A stretch of DNA of 64,000 nt from positions 1,364,001 to 1,428,000 of the forward strand of contig NZ_CP023507.1 of NCBI RefSeq assembly GCF_002386345.1, in the 5' to 3' direction. Both the position numbers and the translations under genes were made by a program. The notes beneath the pieces were generated by a model, which ran no database searches, was not told the DNA's origin, and worked only from the letters and a program-made list of their open reading frames with translations. Origin of the DNA: Streptococcus oralis (GTDB taxonomy: Bacteria > Bacillota > Bacilli > Lactobacillales > Streptococcaceae). Of this stretch, positions 17,252 to 26,120 are shown one piece after another (the stretch's first letter is position 1; every line of letters starts with the position of its first letter).

Positions 17252-17285
17252 ATGTGAACCTGAAACTGAGGCTCACATTTTTCTT
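17252..17285 (+). terminator. intrinsic terminator after the nucleotidyltransferase gene
   Basis: ATGTGA and TCACAT arms (with CC/GG and one mismatch inside) followed by T5. The sequence is about 80 percent like the terminator at 16335-16366. Confidence 0.65.
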
Positions 17286-17381
17286 TATAGTTTACCGTAA
17301 AGAATCTAGTACACTTTACCACAATTCTTCTTGCCCAACTCATAAAAAGAGCGGCAATAGAAAAAGAGAACCTTAGTCCTC

Positions 17382-17819
17382 TTACTTAGACAGTTTATTC
17401 TGAGCATCTGCCACAACCTGAGCCAGACTTGTCTGACGCAGTTGGTTTTCCATAGCTGCTTGAACATCAAACAACTTTTGGTCCAAAACTGCATGGATAT
17501 TCGCACCAATTGGGCAATTAGGATTTGGATTGTCATGAAAACTAAAGAGCTTACCGGATTTTCCTAAACACTCCACAGCTTGGTAGACATCCAACAAACT
17601 GATCTCTTGAAGGTCTTTTATTATCTCAGTTCCTCCCGTACCACGAGCAACTGAAATCAATCCAGCTTTTTTGAGTTGCGATAAAGTCTTACGGATAATG
17701 ACTGGATTGACTCCGACACTGGCCGCAAGAAAATCACTAGTTACCTTACTGTCTGTATCCTGCATTGCAATAATAATCATCATATGAGTCGCAATTGTAA
17801 ATCGGCTTGAAATTTGCAT
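17382..17819 (-). CDS. Rrf2-family transcriptional regulator
   Basis: The 145-residue protein has an N-terminal winged helix (SRFTIATHMMIIIAM...VTSDFLAASVGVNPVIIRKTLSQLKKAGLI) and the glycine wing ARGTGGTEI, typical of Rrf2 regulators. It has one cysteine (NPNCPIG), where [2Fe-2S] members have three, so it is probably not an iron-sulphur sensor of the IscR type. The target genes are unknown. It is monocistronic, with a good promoter just upstream. Confidence 0.88.
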   Translation of the reverse strand: MQISSRFTIATHMMIIIAMQDTDSKVTSDFLAASVGVNPVIIRKTLSQLKKAGLISVARGTGGTEIIKDLQEISLLDVYQAVECLGKSGKLFSFHDNPNPNCPIGANIHAVLDQKLFDVQAAMENQLRQTSLAQVVADAQNKLSK

Positions 17820-17866
17820 CTTCTTCTCCTTTCATTGATATTTTATTCATCTTTTCCCGTATAAAC

Positions 17867-17894
17867 ATTATACCTTTTTTGCTTATCCTGTCAA
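17867..17894 (-). promoter_or_regulatory. sigma-A promoter of the Rrf2 gene
   Basis: TTGACA and TATAAT on the minus strand with a 16-bp spacer, about 45 bp upstream of the start codon. Confidence 0.75.
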
Positions 17895-17983
17895 ATATTA
17901 ACAAATGATTACCTTCTCCATGCAAAAAGTCCTGTATCCCTCTTGACAACCAGAACGGTAGAGGGCATACAAAGACTTATTTT

Positions 17984-18925
17984 TTATGCAATTTTACGGA
18001 CAATCCCTTTTGTTTTATGACTTGACCAGACTGAGCTGATAGACACCCCAGCACCAACTAAGGTAAACACAGCTAACATAGCTAGATTATAAAAATAGTT
18101 ATCTGGAAAATGACCGCTAAAGATTAAATCATTCACCACTCGGAAAGCAAAGGCAAACTCAACCCCTAGTTTGGCAACGACTTCCATCGCCAAATCAATT
18201 TGATTGACTAGAAAGACAGTAATCACCATCCAAATAGAGGAAATCACAATCCCCTTTCGAGATACCTTTCTTCCAAGGATTTCATATCCTTTAATGGTAC
18301 AAATCCCCAGAACAACACCCGCTACCATAGCTACATAACCTAGACGAGCGATAAATAGAGCAACTGCTCCACCAATCAAGGCTCCCAGCAAGGCACCAAC
18401 TGCTCCAAGAAGAACATTTTCCTTTTTATTTTGATAAGAATCCACCTCGATTTGAAGATTGCTCTTCAGCAATTGATAGCTTTCCTCGTTGATAAGTAAA
18501 ATTGAATCACCTAATTGATAGAGACCAACGGGACACTCCTGACCGCTATAGGCACACACTTGGACGAAATGATGGGTTTCAAGGAAGGCAACGAGGTCTG
18601 TTATGAGCGTCTGTAACTTTTCAATTGTTTTGGATTTGCGCATGGCACCTTTTACGACAAAAGAAACAAGGTACTGGTTGATGGACAAGGTCGACAAGTT
18701 TGGAAGAGATTCACTCTTAAACTCATCCCAAACCAATTCATTTTCTTCTGAATCCGCAGGATTGCCATTCAAACTCACACTGACACAAAGTCGAAACTGA
18801 TTTTTCACGTCAGTTTCTTGCAGGAAAAGTAAATAGCCTGACTGCGTGCCATAAATACTACGCGAATCTTCGTCAAATTGCAAGCCCAACTCCGAGGCAA
18901 TAGCGTGTAACTCTTCTGGTTTCAT
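17984..18925 (-). CDS. uncharacterised membrane protein
   Basis: I do not recognise this 313-residue protein. The first 150 or so residues are soluble and acidic, without a signal peptide. Then come four hydrophobic segments at roughly 165-185, 190-210, 225-245 and 280-305, with a basic C terminus. The ATG giving MKPEELHAIASELG is used because GAGGAGA lies 6 bp upstream. The frame is open 15 codons further but without a ribosome site. It stands alone between the Rrf2 gene and a phosphoesterase gene. Confidence 0.75.
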   Translation of the reverse strand: MKPEELHAIASELGLQFDEDSRSIYGTQSGYLLFLQETDVKNQFRLCVSVSLNGNPADSEENELVWDEFKSESLPNLSTLSINQYLVSFVVKGAMRKSKTIEKLQTLITDLVAFLETHHFVQVCAYSGQECPVGLYQLGDSILLINEESYQLLKSNLQIEVDSYQNKKENVLLGAVGALLGALIGGAVALFIARLGYVAMVAGVVLGICTIKGYEILGRKVSRKGIVISSIWMVITVFLVNQIDLAMEVVAKLGVEFAFAFRVVNDLIFSGHFPDNYFYNLAMLAVFTLVGAGVSISSVWSSHKTKGIVRKIA

Positions 18926-19085
18926 TATCTGTCTCCTCTTATTTTGAATATCAATTAGTATGAGATTCAAATTAGTTATATTCCGTTATTCTAACATAAA
19001 TTTGAGAAGCCGTCAATTCGTATCCAGTTCGACTTATCGGGAAACAGCAGTCCCTAGACTCTCTGATTTCTGACTAGAAAACCTC

Positions 19086-19937
19086 TTAAAACCAATCTTT
19101 CTTGTCTCTTTCCATCCAAAGCTCAACATCCTGATCATAACCTTCTTGTTCACTAATCTGACCTAACAGTTCGTGATTATGAGTATGGTGAATCCCATTT
19201 ACCAAACTTTCATAGTAGACCTGAAAATAGGGGAGCTTCAAATCTTTAGCCAACTGCAATTCAGCTTCTACATCATAATCCACTCGACGAAAATCAACAT
19301 CAGACAAACCTGCCTCATCAAACTCTAAGATCATATACTGGGCCCGCAGGTCCTTACGCAACTTCGCATCTAGAAAGAAAGGTTGTCCAATGGAACCTGG
19401 ATTAAGAATCAACTGTCCATCACTTCCGTAACGAAGCAACTGTTGGTGAATATGGCCATATACTGCGATAGAGGCGTGTGGATTCGTCACCAATCTATCA
19501 AAATCTTCTTGCTTTCCCGTATGGATCAACTCTCTTCCCCAGTTTTTATCAGGGAGATGGTGAGTGATTCCCACCATCAAATCACCAAACTGACGATGAA
19601 CTTGCATAGGTTGATTATTGAGGTCTTCGATTTCTTCAGGGCTGACCTCCTCTAAGATGTACTGACTTTGACGCAGGAGATAACGATGGCTCGCTTTTGT
19701 AGGGTCTAACTTGCGATGCAGGCCTCGCCAGAGACTATTTTCCCAATTACCAAGAACTCTTACTGTAATAGGCAAACTTGCTAAAAGATCAAAGATCCTT
19801 CTACGTCCTGTTCCTGGCATCAGAATATCCCCTAAAAGCCAGTATTGGTCTACCTCTGCCGCTTTAGCATCAGCCAGTACAGCTTCCAAAGCTGTCGTAT
19901 TTCCATGTATGTCTGAAAGAACTGCTATTTTGGTCAT
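19086..19937 (-). CDS. calcineurin-like metallophosphoesterase (paralogue)
   Basis: The 283-residue protein is a clear paralogue of the one at 3469-4323. It shares LSDIHGN, WLLGDI, GNWEN, YGHIHQQLLRYGSDGQ and LNPGSIG. As in the other copy, Trp follows GN in the third metal motif. The C-terminal 60 residues also align (YDVEAELQLAKDLKLPYFQVYYESL-type end). The substrate is unknown. It is a single gene, divergent from the small membrane protein at 20133. Confidence 0.85.
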   Translation of the reverse strand: MTKIAVLSDIHGNTTALEAVLADAKAAEVDQYWLLGDILMPGTGRRRIFDLLASLPITVRVLGNWENSLWRGLHRKLDPTKASHRYLLRQSQYILEEVSPEEIEDLNNQPMQVHRQFGDLMVGITHHLPDKNWGRELIHTGKQEDFDRLVTNPHASIAVYGHIHQQLLRYGSDGQLILNPGSIGQPFFLDAKLRKDLRAQYMILEFDEAGLSDVDFRRVDYDVEAELQLAKDLKLPYFQVYYESLVNGIHHTHNHELLGQISEQEGYDQDVELWMERDKKDWF

Positions 19938-20023
19938 TCTTTCTCCTTACCCTTTTACTTCTTTTGTTAGTATTATAACAGAAAACACTCGAAAAGATCA
20001 CTATCACTGATCAATGGATTAAA

Positions 20024-20052
20024 TTGTAAGAGCCTCCAAATCGTGCTATAAT
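20024..20052 (+). promoter_or_regulatory. promoter of the small membrane-protein gene
   Basis: TTGTAA, 17 bp, then TATAAT with an extended TGC in front. The leader to the ATG at 20133 is about 75 nt. Confidence 0.65.
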
Positions 20053-20132
20053 ATAAGTAGAGATTTCCCCTTCATTTAGGATTATGTGGTCTACAATATC
20101 TCTCAATTTTTCCAGATTGGAGGACTATTACC

Positions 20133-20507
20133 ATGCGGAATTATCTTAAGTATATCCCATACTACCTTGTCATTTTCTTCCTTTACTGGCCACTCTATGA
20201 ACTCCTCTCTCTATGCATCTCTGACCCATATACACTGAAGGGACTGTACATTTATAACATCATCCTCTTCTCACCTCTGGTAACCTTTATCGTATCCCTT
20301 CTTTATAGCTACCGTTTCCAATTCTCACTTTGGTGGCTACTCGGTATTGGTCTGCTCTATTGCTTTACCATCATCACCTTTGGCGAATTCATCCTGCTTT
20401 ACTTCCTAGCCTATGAGCTCTTTGCCCTACTTGGCTTGGTTTCTGGTATGGGGATCAAGCATCTCTTCCAGCGAGCGAAAAACAAAAAAATTATACAAAA
20501 ACCTTGA
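20133..20507 (+). CDS. small integral membrane protein, unknown
   Basis: This 124-residue protein has four predicted membrane segments (about 8-25, 40-60, 68-85, 88-108) and a basic tail (RAKNKKIIQKP). GGAGG lies 10 bp before the ATG. I do not recognise a family. Its last codons contain the -35 of the next promoter. Confidence 0.75.
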   Translation: MRNYLKYIPYYLVIFFLYWPLYELLSLCISDPYTLKGLYIYNIILFSPLVTFIVSLLYSYRFQFSLWWLLGIGLLYCFTIITFGEFILLYFLAYELFALLGLVSGMGIKHLFQRAKNKKIIQKP

Positions 20508-20531
20508 AAATTCTCGCAATCATGCTATAAT
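20504..20531 (+). promoter_or_regulatory. promoter of the T-box / kinase / thrS operon
   Basis: TTGAAA, 16 bp, then an extended -10 TGC-TATAAT. The -35 overlaps the stop codon of the preceding gene. Confidence 0.7.
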
Positions 20532-20537
20532 AATGCA

Positions 20538-20744
20538 TAGAGACAAGTCACTTAGTCCCTTTCTACTAGAGAGTGCGTGGTTGCTGGAAACGCATAGAAA
20601 GCCTAAACTGATACTACTCTACTGACTTTTATGCAAACATAAAACGGTGGCTACGTTAAAGCCAATCAGAGGTGTCCCTCTTTTTTGAGGAACATAAATG
20701 AAGGTGGAACCACGTTGCGACGTCCTTTTAGGATGTCGTTTTTT
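20538..20744 (+). promoter_or_regulatory. T-box riboswitch upstream of the kinase and thrS
   Basis: The leader is about 200 nt and holds the conserved T-box sequence AAGGTGGAACCACG at 20701-20714, which forms the antiterminator. A terminator hairpin at 20718-20744 follows directly (CGACGTCC pairing with GGATGTCG, then T6). Upstream stem I features are visible around 20568-20605 (AGAGAGTGCGTGG...GGAAACGCA). T-boxes read the charging state of a tRNA. Because thrS is in the operon the ligand is expected to be tRNA-Thr. Two ACT triplets occur in the likely specifier region (about 20612-20626), and I cannot choose between them. Confidence 0.9.
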
Positions 20745-20768
20745 GTTTGGTCAGAAGGAGGAAGAACG

Positions 20769-21392
20769 ATGCTTTATATGATTGGCGGATCGCCTTGTAG
20801 TGGAAAGTCAACAATTGCCTCACTTCTTGCTAGACAGTATCAACTACTTCATATCAAACTGGATGATTTGGTAGAAGAGATGATGAGTCAAGCAAGTGCA
20901 GACTCACAGCCAATTTGCCTTCTTAGGAAGGATAGAAATCCAGAACAAATCTGGATGAGAAAGCCAGAAGAGATGGCAGATGAAGAATGGTGCTTTTATG
21001 AAGAGATTTTTCCATATGTAAAATCTTACTTGATAAAAAAACAAAACAGACCTCTCTTGGTGGAGGGAGCAGGACTTTTGCCTCACTTGGTAAAGGAGCT
21101 TGAATGTCAAGCATCATCCTATCTATGCTTGACTCCGACAGCTGATTTTCAAAAAAAGCATTATATACAGAGAGAATGGGTTCCTTATGTCTTAGAGGGT
21201 ACAACCAACCCCGAACAAGCTTTTGAAAACTGGATGCAACGAGACATTCTTTTTGCTCAAATGGTTCGTAAGGAAGCGGTGCTATTAGGCTATCCTAGTC
21301 TCGTAACAGATGGTAGTCAATCAGAGAATCAGACTGCGGAAGAAGTTGCTCGGCTCTTAAAATTGTCCAACAAAAATAGAATAAATATTTAA
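20769..21392 (+). CDS. P-loop kinase-like ATPase in the thrS operon
   Basis: The 207-residue protein has a Walker [11 protein letters not shown] at 6-15 and an LDDL motif near 37. Its layout is that of small-molecule kinases such as shikimate, gluconate or 2-phosphoglycerate kinase-like proteins. A late [12 protein letters not shown] stretch may hold the Walker B strand. The substrate is not identifiable. It is the first gene behind the T-box and ends 10 bp before thrS. It should therefore rise when threonyl-tRNA is uncharged. The ATG after GGAGGAAGAACG is used; the longer open frame runs into the T-box terminator. Confidence 0.8.
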   Translation: MLYMIGGSPCSGKSTIASLLARQYQLLHIKLDDLVEEMMSQASADSQPICLLRKDRNPEQIWMRKPEEMADEEWCFYEEIFPYVKSYLIKKQNRPLLVEGAGLLPHLVKELECQASSYLCLTPTADFQKKHYIQREWVPYVLEGTTNPEQAFENWMQRDILFAQMVRKEAVLLGYPSLVTDGSQSENQTAEEVARLLKLSNKNRINI

Positions 21393-21402
21393 GGAGAAAA
21401 CC

Positions 21403-23346
21403 ATGATTAAGATTACTTTCCCAGATGGCGCTGTTCGTGAATTCGAATCTGGCGTTACTACTTTTGAAATTGCCCAATCTATCAGCAATTCCCTAGCTAA
21501 AAAAGCCTTGGCTGGTAAATTCAACGGCAAACTCATCGACACGACTCGTTCTATCACTGAAGATGGAAGCATCGAAATCGTGACACCTGACCACGAAGAT
21601 GCCCTTCCAATCTTGCGTCACTCAGCTGCCCACTTGTTCGCCCAAGCAGCTCGTCGCCTTTTCCCAGACATTCACTTGGGAGTTGGTCCAGCTATTGAAG
21701 ATGGCTTCTACTACGATACGGACAATCAAGCTGGTCAAATCTCCAACGAAGATCTTCCTCGTATCGAAGAAGAAATGAAAAAAATCGTCAAAGAAAACTT
21801 CCCATCTATTCGTGAGGAAGTCACTAAAGACGAAGCACGTGAAATCTTCAAGAACGATCCTTACAAGTTGGAATTGATCGAAGAACACTCAGAAGACGAG
21901 GGTGGTTTGACTATCTACCGTCAGGGGGAATACGTGGACCTTTGCCGTGGCCCTCACGTTCCATCAACAGGCCGTATCCAAATCTTCCACCTTCTTCATG
22001 TAGCAGGTGCTTACTGGCGTGGAAATAGCGACAACGCGATGATGCAACGGATCTACGGTACAGCTTGGTTTGACAAGAAAGACTTGAAAAACTACCTTCA
22101 AATGCGTGAAGAGGCCAAAGAACGTGACCACCGTAAACTTGGTAAAGAGCTTGACCTCTTCATGATTTCACAAGAAGTTGGTCAAGGACTTCCATTCTGG
22201 TTGCCAAACGGTGCGACGATCCGTCGTGAATTGGAACGCTACATCGTCGACAAGGAGTTGGCTTCTGGCTACCAACACGTTTACACTCCACCACTTGCTT
22301 CTGTAGAGCTTTACAAGACTTCTGGGCACTGGGATCATTACCAAGAAGACATGTTCCCAACCATGGATATGGGTGACGGCGAAGAATTTGTCCTTCGTCC
22401 AATGAACTGCCCTCACCACATCCAAGTCTTCAAACACCATGTTCACTCATACCGTGAATTGCCAATCCGTATCGCTGAAATCGGTATGATGCACCGTTAC
22501 GAAAAATCTGGTGCCCTCACTGGTCTCCAACGTGTTCGTGAAATGTCTCTCAACGACGGTCACCTCTTTGTCACTCCTGAACAAATCCAAGAGGAATTCC
22601 AACGTGCTCTTCAGTTGATTATCGATGTTTATGAAGACTTCAACTTAACTGAATACCGCTTCCGTCTCTCTCTACGCGACCCTCAAGATACTCACAAGTA
22701 CTTTGACAACGATGAGATGTGGGAAAATGCCCAAACCATGCTTCGTGCAGCTCTTGATGAAATGGGCGTTGACTACTTTGAAGCTGAAGGTGAAGCAGCC
22801 TTCTACGGACCAAAATTGGATATCCAGGTTAAAACTGCCCTCGGTAAAGAAGAAACCCTTTCTACTATCCAGCTTGACTTCTTGCTTCCAGAACGCTTCG
22901 ACCTCAAATATGTTGGAGCAGATGGTGAGGAACACCGTCCAGTCATGATTCACCGTGGGGTTATCTCAACCATGGAACGCTTCACAGCTATCTTGATTGA
23001 GAACTACAAGGGTGCCTTCCCAACATGGCTGGCACCACACCAAGTAACCCTCATCCCAGTATCTAACGAAAAACACGTGGACTACGCTTGGGAAGTGGCT
23101 AAGAAACTCCGTGACCGTGGTGTCCGTGCAGACGTAGATGAGCGCAATGAAAAAATGCAGTTCAAGATCCGTGCTTCTCAAACCAGCAAGATTCCTTACC
23201 AATTGATCGTTGGTGACAAGGAAATGGAAGACGGAACAGTCAACGTTCGTCGCTACGGACAAAAAGAAACACAAACTGTCCCAGTAGATGAGTTTGTCGT
23301 AGCAATCCTTGCTGATATTGCCAACAAATCACGCGTTGAGAAATAA
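21403..23346 (+). CDS. thrS: threonyl-tRNA synthetase
   Basis: ThrS attaches threonine to tRNA-Thr. The 647-residue sequence has a TGS domain (1-61), an editing domain with HSAAH (near 70) and C/H motifs [10 protein letters not shown], a class II catalytic core and a C-terminal anticodon-binding domain (from about 540). The core carries the zinc ligands MNCPHH and motif 2 [23 protein letters not shown] precedes the ATG. It is controlled by the T-box upstream. Confidence 0.97.
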   Translation: MIKITFPDGAVREFESGVTTFEIAQSISNSLAKKALAGKFNGKLIDTTRSITEDGSIEIVTPDHEDALPILRHSAAHLFAQAARRLFPDIHLGVGPAIEDGFYYDTDNQAGQISNEDLPRIEEEMKKIVKENFPSIREEVTKDEAREIFKNDPYKLELIEEHSEDEGGLTIYRQGEYVDLCRGPHVPSTGRIQIFHLLHVAGAYWRGNSDNAMMQRIYGTAWFDKKDLKNYLQMREEAKERDHRKLGKELDLFMISQEVGQGLPFWLPNGATIRRELERYIVDKELASGYQHVYTPPLASVELYKTSGHWDHYQEDMFPTMDMGDGEEFVLRPMNCPHHIQVFKHHVHSYRELPIRIAEIGMMHRYEKSGALTGLQRVREMSLNDGHLFVTPEQIQEEFQRALQLIIDVYEDFNLTEYRFRLSLRDPQDTHKYFDNDEMWENAQTMLRAALDEMGVDYFEAEGEAAFYGPKLDIQVKTALGKEETLSTIQLDFLLPERFDLKYVGADGEEHRPVMIHRGVISTMERFTAILIENYKGAFPTWLAPHQVTLIPVSNEKHVDYAWEVAKKLRDRGVRADVDERNEKMQFKIRASQTSKIPYQLIVGDKEMEDGTVNVRRYGQKETQTVPVDEFVVAILADIANKSRVEK

Positions 23347-23451
23347 TACTCTTCGAAAATCAAATTCAAACCACGTCAACGTCGCCTTGCCGTACTCAAG
23401 TACAGCCTGCGGCTAGTTTCCTAGTTTGCTCTTTGATTTTCATTGAGTATA
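23347..23451. repeat. BOX element (boxA-boxC type, no boxB)
   Basis: It begins TACTCTTCGAAAATC and ends GATTTTCATTGAGTA, the paired ends of BOX. It contains CGTCAACGTCGCCTTGCCGTA, split here as CGTCAACGTCG then CCTTGCCGTA, which is the BOX-PCR primer site with one change, and CTGCGGCTAG...CCTAGTTTGCTC of boxC. The 45-bp boxB module is missing. BOX elements are non-autonomous repeats of S. pneumoniae and relatives. It starts directly at the thrS stop codon. Confidence 0.88.
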
Positions 23452-23463
23452 AGAGCCTAGCAT

Positions 23464-23488
23464 AAAAGCCTCCATTCGGAGGCTTTTT
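23464..23488. terminator. bidirectional terminator between thrS and TCS01
   Basis: AAAAGCCTCC, 4-nt loop, GGAGGCTTTT, with T-runs on both strands. It serves thrS from the left and the histidine-kinase gene from the right. Confidence 0.85.
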
Positions 23489-23499
23489 CTCATTTATGT

Positions 23500-24474
23500 T
23501 TACTCAATAACGAGCTTCACTTCAGCGAATTTAATCCGTACGGTTGTTCCTTTTCCAACCTCAGACTCGATGCGAATCTGGTGGCCCAGTTCTTCAGAAA
23601 TTTTCTTAGATAGATAAAGTCCAAGTCCAGACGACTGCTGGGTCAAACGCCCATTGTAGCCTGAAAAGCCACGTTCAAAGACTCGGAGCACATCGCTGTT
23701 TTTTATCCCGATTCCCGTATCCTTGATACAGAGCTCCTGACCTTCCATATAAATCTCTAGCCCACCATCTTTGGTGTATTTAAGGCTATTTGAAAGGATT
23801 TGTTCAATGACGACCAACAACCACTTCTTATCGGTCACGATGATTTTGTCAAGGTCATGTAGATTGAGCGCCAGTCCTTTTTGGATAAAGAAAAGGGCAT
23901 ACTTGCGAACCACTTCCTTCACCAGATCCTCCACTTGAACCTTTTCAAATACCAAGTCATCGTGGAAGCTTTCCAAACGAAGATACTGCAACACCAGATT
24001 GGTATAGGAGTCAATCTTAAAGATTTCCTGTTCCAGTTGCTGCTTGGCCTCACGATCAGAGACTTCTGCTACCAAGAGACGACTCGCTGCAATGGGGGTC
24101 TTGATTTGATGAACCCACAAGGTGTAGTAGTCCAGCAAATCCGTAAGCTTACTTTGGGCTTCCGACTTCTTTTGATACAATTCAGACTCACGCTCTTCGA
24201 GCTTTTCTGCTAGCGCACATTCCAGAGGAGACTTGGGGTCTCTCTCAGCATAGAGTACTTCCTGACGGTAAACCTGAGCTTCTGCAAATATATCCCAAGC
24301 TAAAAATAAGAAAGTCAAAAAACTACTGAGCAGAAAGAAATAAAGAAAATAAGTTCCTAGACTAGCAAATAAAAACTGAAAGAGAAGGACGAGAAAGCCT
24401 AATGAAAAAATATAGGCAAAAACGCGACTGCGAGAACGCAGATAGGCTAGAAAAAATGATTTCCAATCAAGCAT
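23500..24474 (-). CDS. intramembrane-sensing histidine kinase (TCS01 type)
   Basis: The 324-residue kinase has two close N-terminal membrane segments (about 20-37 and 41-60) with almost no outer loop, the mark of BceS-like intramembrane-sensing kinases. The phosphoacceptor is His122 in WVHQIKTPIA. The ATPase domain has the N box (EQILSNSLKYT), DTGIGI and GLGLYLSKK. Such kinases often sense cell-wall antibiotics through an ABC transporter, but no transporter lies beside it here. It overlaps its response regulator by 8 bp. In S. pneumoniae the HK01/RR01 pair is also next to thrS. Confidence 0.9.
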   Translation of the reverse strand: MLDWKSFFLAYLRSRSRVFAYIFSLGFLVLLFQFLFASLGTYFLYFFLLSSFLTFLFLAWDIFAEAQVYRQEVLYAERDPKSPLECALAEKLEERESELYQKKSEAQSKLTDLLDYYTLWVHQIKTPIAASRLLVAEVSDREAKQQLEQEIFKIDSYTNLVLQYLRLESFHDDLVFEKVQVEDLVKEVVRKYALFFIQKGLALNLHDLDKIIVTDKKWLLVVIEQILSNSLKYTKDGGLEIYMEGQELCIKDTGIGIKNSDVLRVFERGFSGYNGRLTQQSSGLGLYLSKKISEELGHQIRIESEVGKGTTVRIKFAEVKLVIE

Positions 24475-25144
24475 GTTTCAGTCCGTATCCTATCCCTTTC
24501 TTGGTTTCGATAAAGCCTGCCAATCCTTGTTCCTCCAACTTTTTACGCAGGCGAGCAACATTGACAGACAAGGTATTGTCATCGATGAAAAAGTCGCTAT
24601 TCCAGAGTTCCCGCATCAGGTCATCACGCGCCACGATATTGCCAGCATGTTCAAACAAGACCCGCAAAATTTGAAATTCATTCTTGGTCAAACTCAGAAC
24701 TTCCCCTTGATAGTGCAAGTCCATGGACTTGGTATTGAGGATCACACCCGCATACTCTAGCAGACTTTCATCACGGCCAAATTCATAGGAACGGCGCAAT
24801 AAGCCCTGAACCTTGGCCAGGAGCACCTGCTGGTCAAAAGGCTTGGTCACAAAGTCATCTGCCCCCATATTGATCGCCATGACAATATCCATAGCCTGAT
24901 CTCTCGAAGAAAGAAACATGATGGGTACCTTGGAAATCTTGCGAATCTCTTGACACCAGTGGTAACCATTAAAAAGAGGCAGACCAATATCCATGAGGAC
25001 CAAATGAGGTTCTGACTGAACAAAAAGACTCAATACTTCCATAAAATCTTCTACCAAAACGACCTCAAAACCCCACTCAGAGAGCAGTTTCCCAACTTGT
25101 TGCCGAATAACTTGGTCATCTTCTACTAGTAAAATCTTGTGCAT
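24467..25144 (-). CDS. OmpR-family response regulator (TCS01 type)
   Basis: The 225-residue regulator has a receiver domain with Asp9-Asp10, phosphoacceptor Asp52 (VLMDIGLP) and a Lys in TKPFD. An OmpR/PhoB winged helix follows (LTKNEFQILRVLFEHAGNIVARDDLMRELW...VARLRKKLE). It is the first gene of the two-component operon, transcribed towards thrS. GGAGG lies 6 bp upstream of the ATG. The target genes cannot be told from this window. Confidence 0.92.
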   Translation of the reverse strand: MHKILLVEDDQVIRQQVGKLLSEWGFEVVLVEDFMEVLSLFVQSEPHLVLMDIGLPLFNGYHWCQEIRKISKVPIMFLSSRDQAMDIVMAINMGADDFVTKPFDQQVLLAKVQGLLRRSYEFGRDESLLEYAGVILNTKSMDLHYQGEVLSLTKNEFQILRVLFEHAGNIVARDDLMRELWNSDFFIDDNTLSVNVARLRKKLEEQGLAGFIETKKGIGYGLKHA

Positions 25145-25389
25145 GCGCTCCTCCTTTGTTATTTCTCAAAGTATCAAAACCCTTCATATCAGATTTACGG
25201 ATCAGTATCTCATACTGTTTAGCAGCCTATTTCCCAAATCCAGATCAGAAAACAGATGCTAAATAGAGAATATTCCCACTGATATCATACCTTATTTTTA
25301 ATTATAGTTCCAGCCTTATCCTATATTTTCCTTTTTGTGCTCATTTAGTTAGCATTTCTTTAACTTATTTAATAGATCTAGCCTTCTTA
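25145..25389. other. divergent intergenic region between TCS01 and the TetR gene
   Basis: AT-rich with no supported gene. On the minus strand a TATGAT box about 150 bp upstream of the response regulator may be its -10, but I see no good -35. Confidence 0.4.
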
Positions 25390-25448
25390 TTGACAAGCTA
25401 GCCATGATTTGTTAGAATATGAATGAACAAATGAATTTATTCATTCAT
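25390..25448 (+). promoter_or_regulatory. promoter and operator of the TetR gene
   Basis: TTGACA (25390-25395), 17 bp, TAGAAT (25413-25418). The -10 is followed at once by an inverted repeat, ATGAATGAA at 25419-25427 and TTCATTCAT at 25440-25448 with 12 bp between. The same palindrome recurs at 26065-26095 before the next gene. Position over the transcription start fits autorepression by the TetR protein. Confidence 0.8.
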
Positions 25449-25471
25449 GAAACAAAGGAGGTTAAATCATA

Positions 25472-26035
25472 TTGGACAAAAAACAATCTTTAAAGACAGC
25501 AGCCTATGAAGTTTTTTCGAAAAAAGGTTACAAGGCAACAGGTATTTCAGAAATTGCTAGGCAAGCTGGTGTTGCAGTTGGTTCTTTTTATAACTATTAC
25601 GAGAGTAAAGAAGCCATTTTTCTAGACATCTATATAGATGAAAACAACCGTGTTCGCCAAGCTATGATCGAAGAACTGGATTGGGAAATTGACATGATCG
25701 ACCTCATTGGTCAACTATTTGCTCAGTCCAGAACTCTCGTTTCTTCCAATAAAATCCTTGCAGAATGGTACAATCCTGCCATCGCAGATGAGTTGCACAG
25801 CTACTATTCCTCGGAAGAAGGCAAAGTCGCAAATCCTTTTCATCAGTTTCTAGTTAAAACTTTTACAAATCGTATGCAGGCTGAAGGGTACTCGCCAGAA
25901 AAGATTCAAGATATTTTACAGGTTTATAATCTGTTTTACTATATGGATATGCATATCACGGAAAAAGATTTTCCAGATATTGGCAAAACTGTTGAAATAC
26001 TTGCAACCAACTTCATTAAAGGAGTTCTAAAATAA
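25472..26035 (+). CDS. TetR-family transcriptional regulator
   Basis: The 187-residue protein has the TetR DNA-binding domain at 1-50 (KTAAYEVFSKKGYKATGISEIARQAGVAVGSFYNYYESKEAIF, quoted in parts: FSKKGY, TGISEIA, VGSFYNYY). A variable helical ligand domain follows. It starts with TTG, 11 bp from a strong AAGGAGG. It lies between two copies of the same palindrome, so it probably represses itself and the flavoreductase gene behind it. The ligand is unknown. Confidence 0.88.
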   Translation: MDKKQSLKTAAYEVFSKKGYKATGISEIARQAGVAVGSFYNYYESKEAIFLDIYIDENNRVRQAMIEELDWEIDMIDLIGQLFAQSRTLVSSNKILAEWYNPAIADELHSYYSSEEGKVANPFHQFLVKTFTNRMQAEGYSPEKIQDILQVYNLFYYMDMHITEKDFPDIGKTVEILATNFIKGVLK

Positions 26036-26064
26036 AGAATGGATTTCTTTATTTTTTGAAAAGA

Positions 26065-26095
26065 TATGAATGAATTATTTTTTAGTTCATTCATA
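26065..26095 (+). promoter_or_regulatory. second TetR-type operator, upstream of the flavoreductase
   Basis: TATGAATGAA at 26065-26074 and TTCATTCATA at 26086-26095, with 11 bp between. It is the same inverted repeat as at 25419-25448 and lies 25 bp before the flavoreductase ATG. Confidence 0.75.
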
Positions 26096-26120
26096 ATATT
26101 AAGAACAGGAGTCATAAAAA

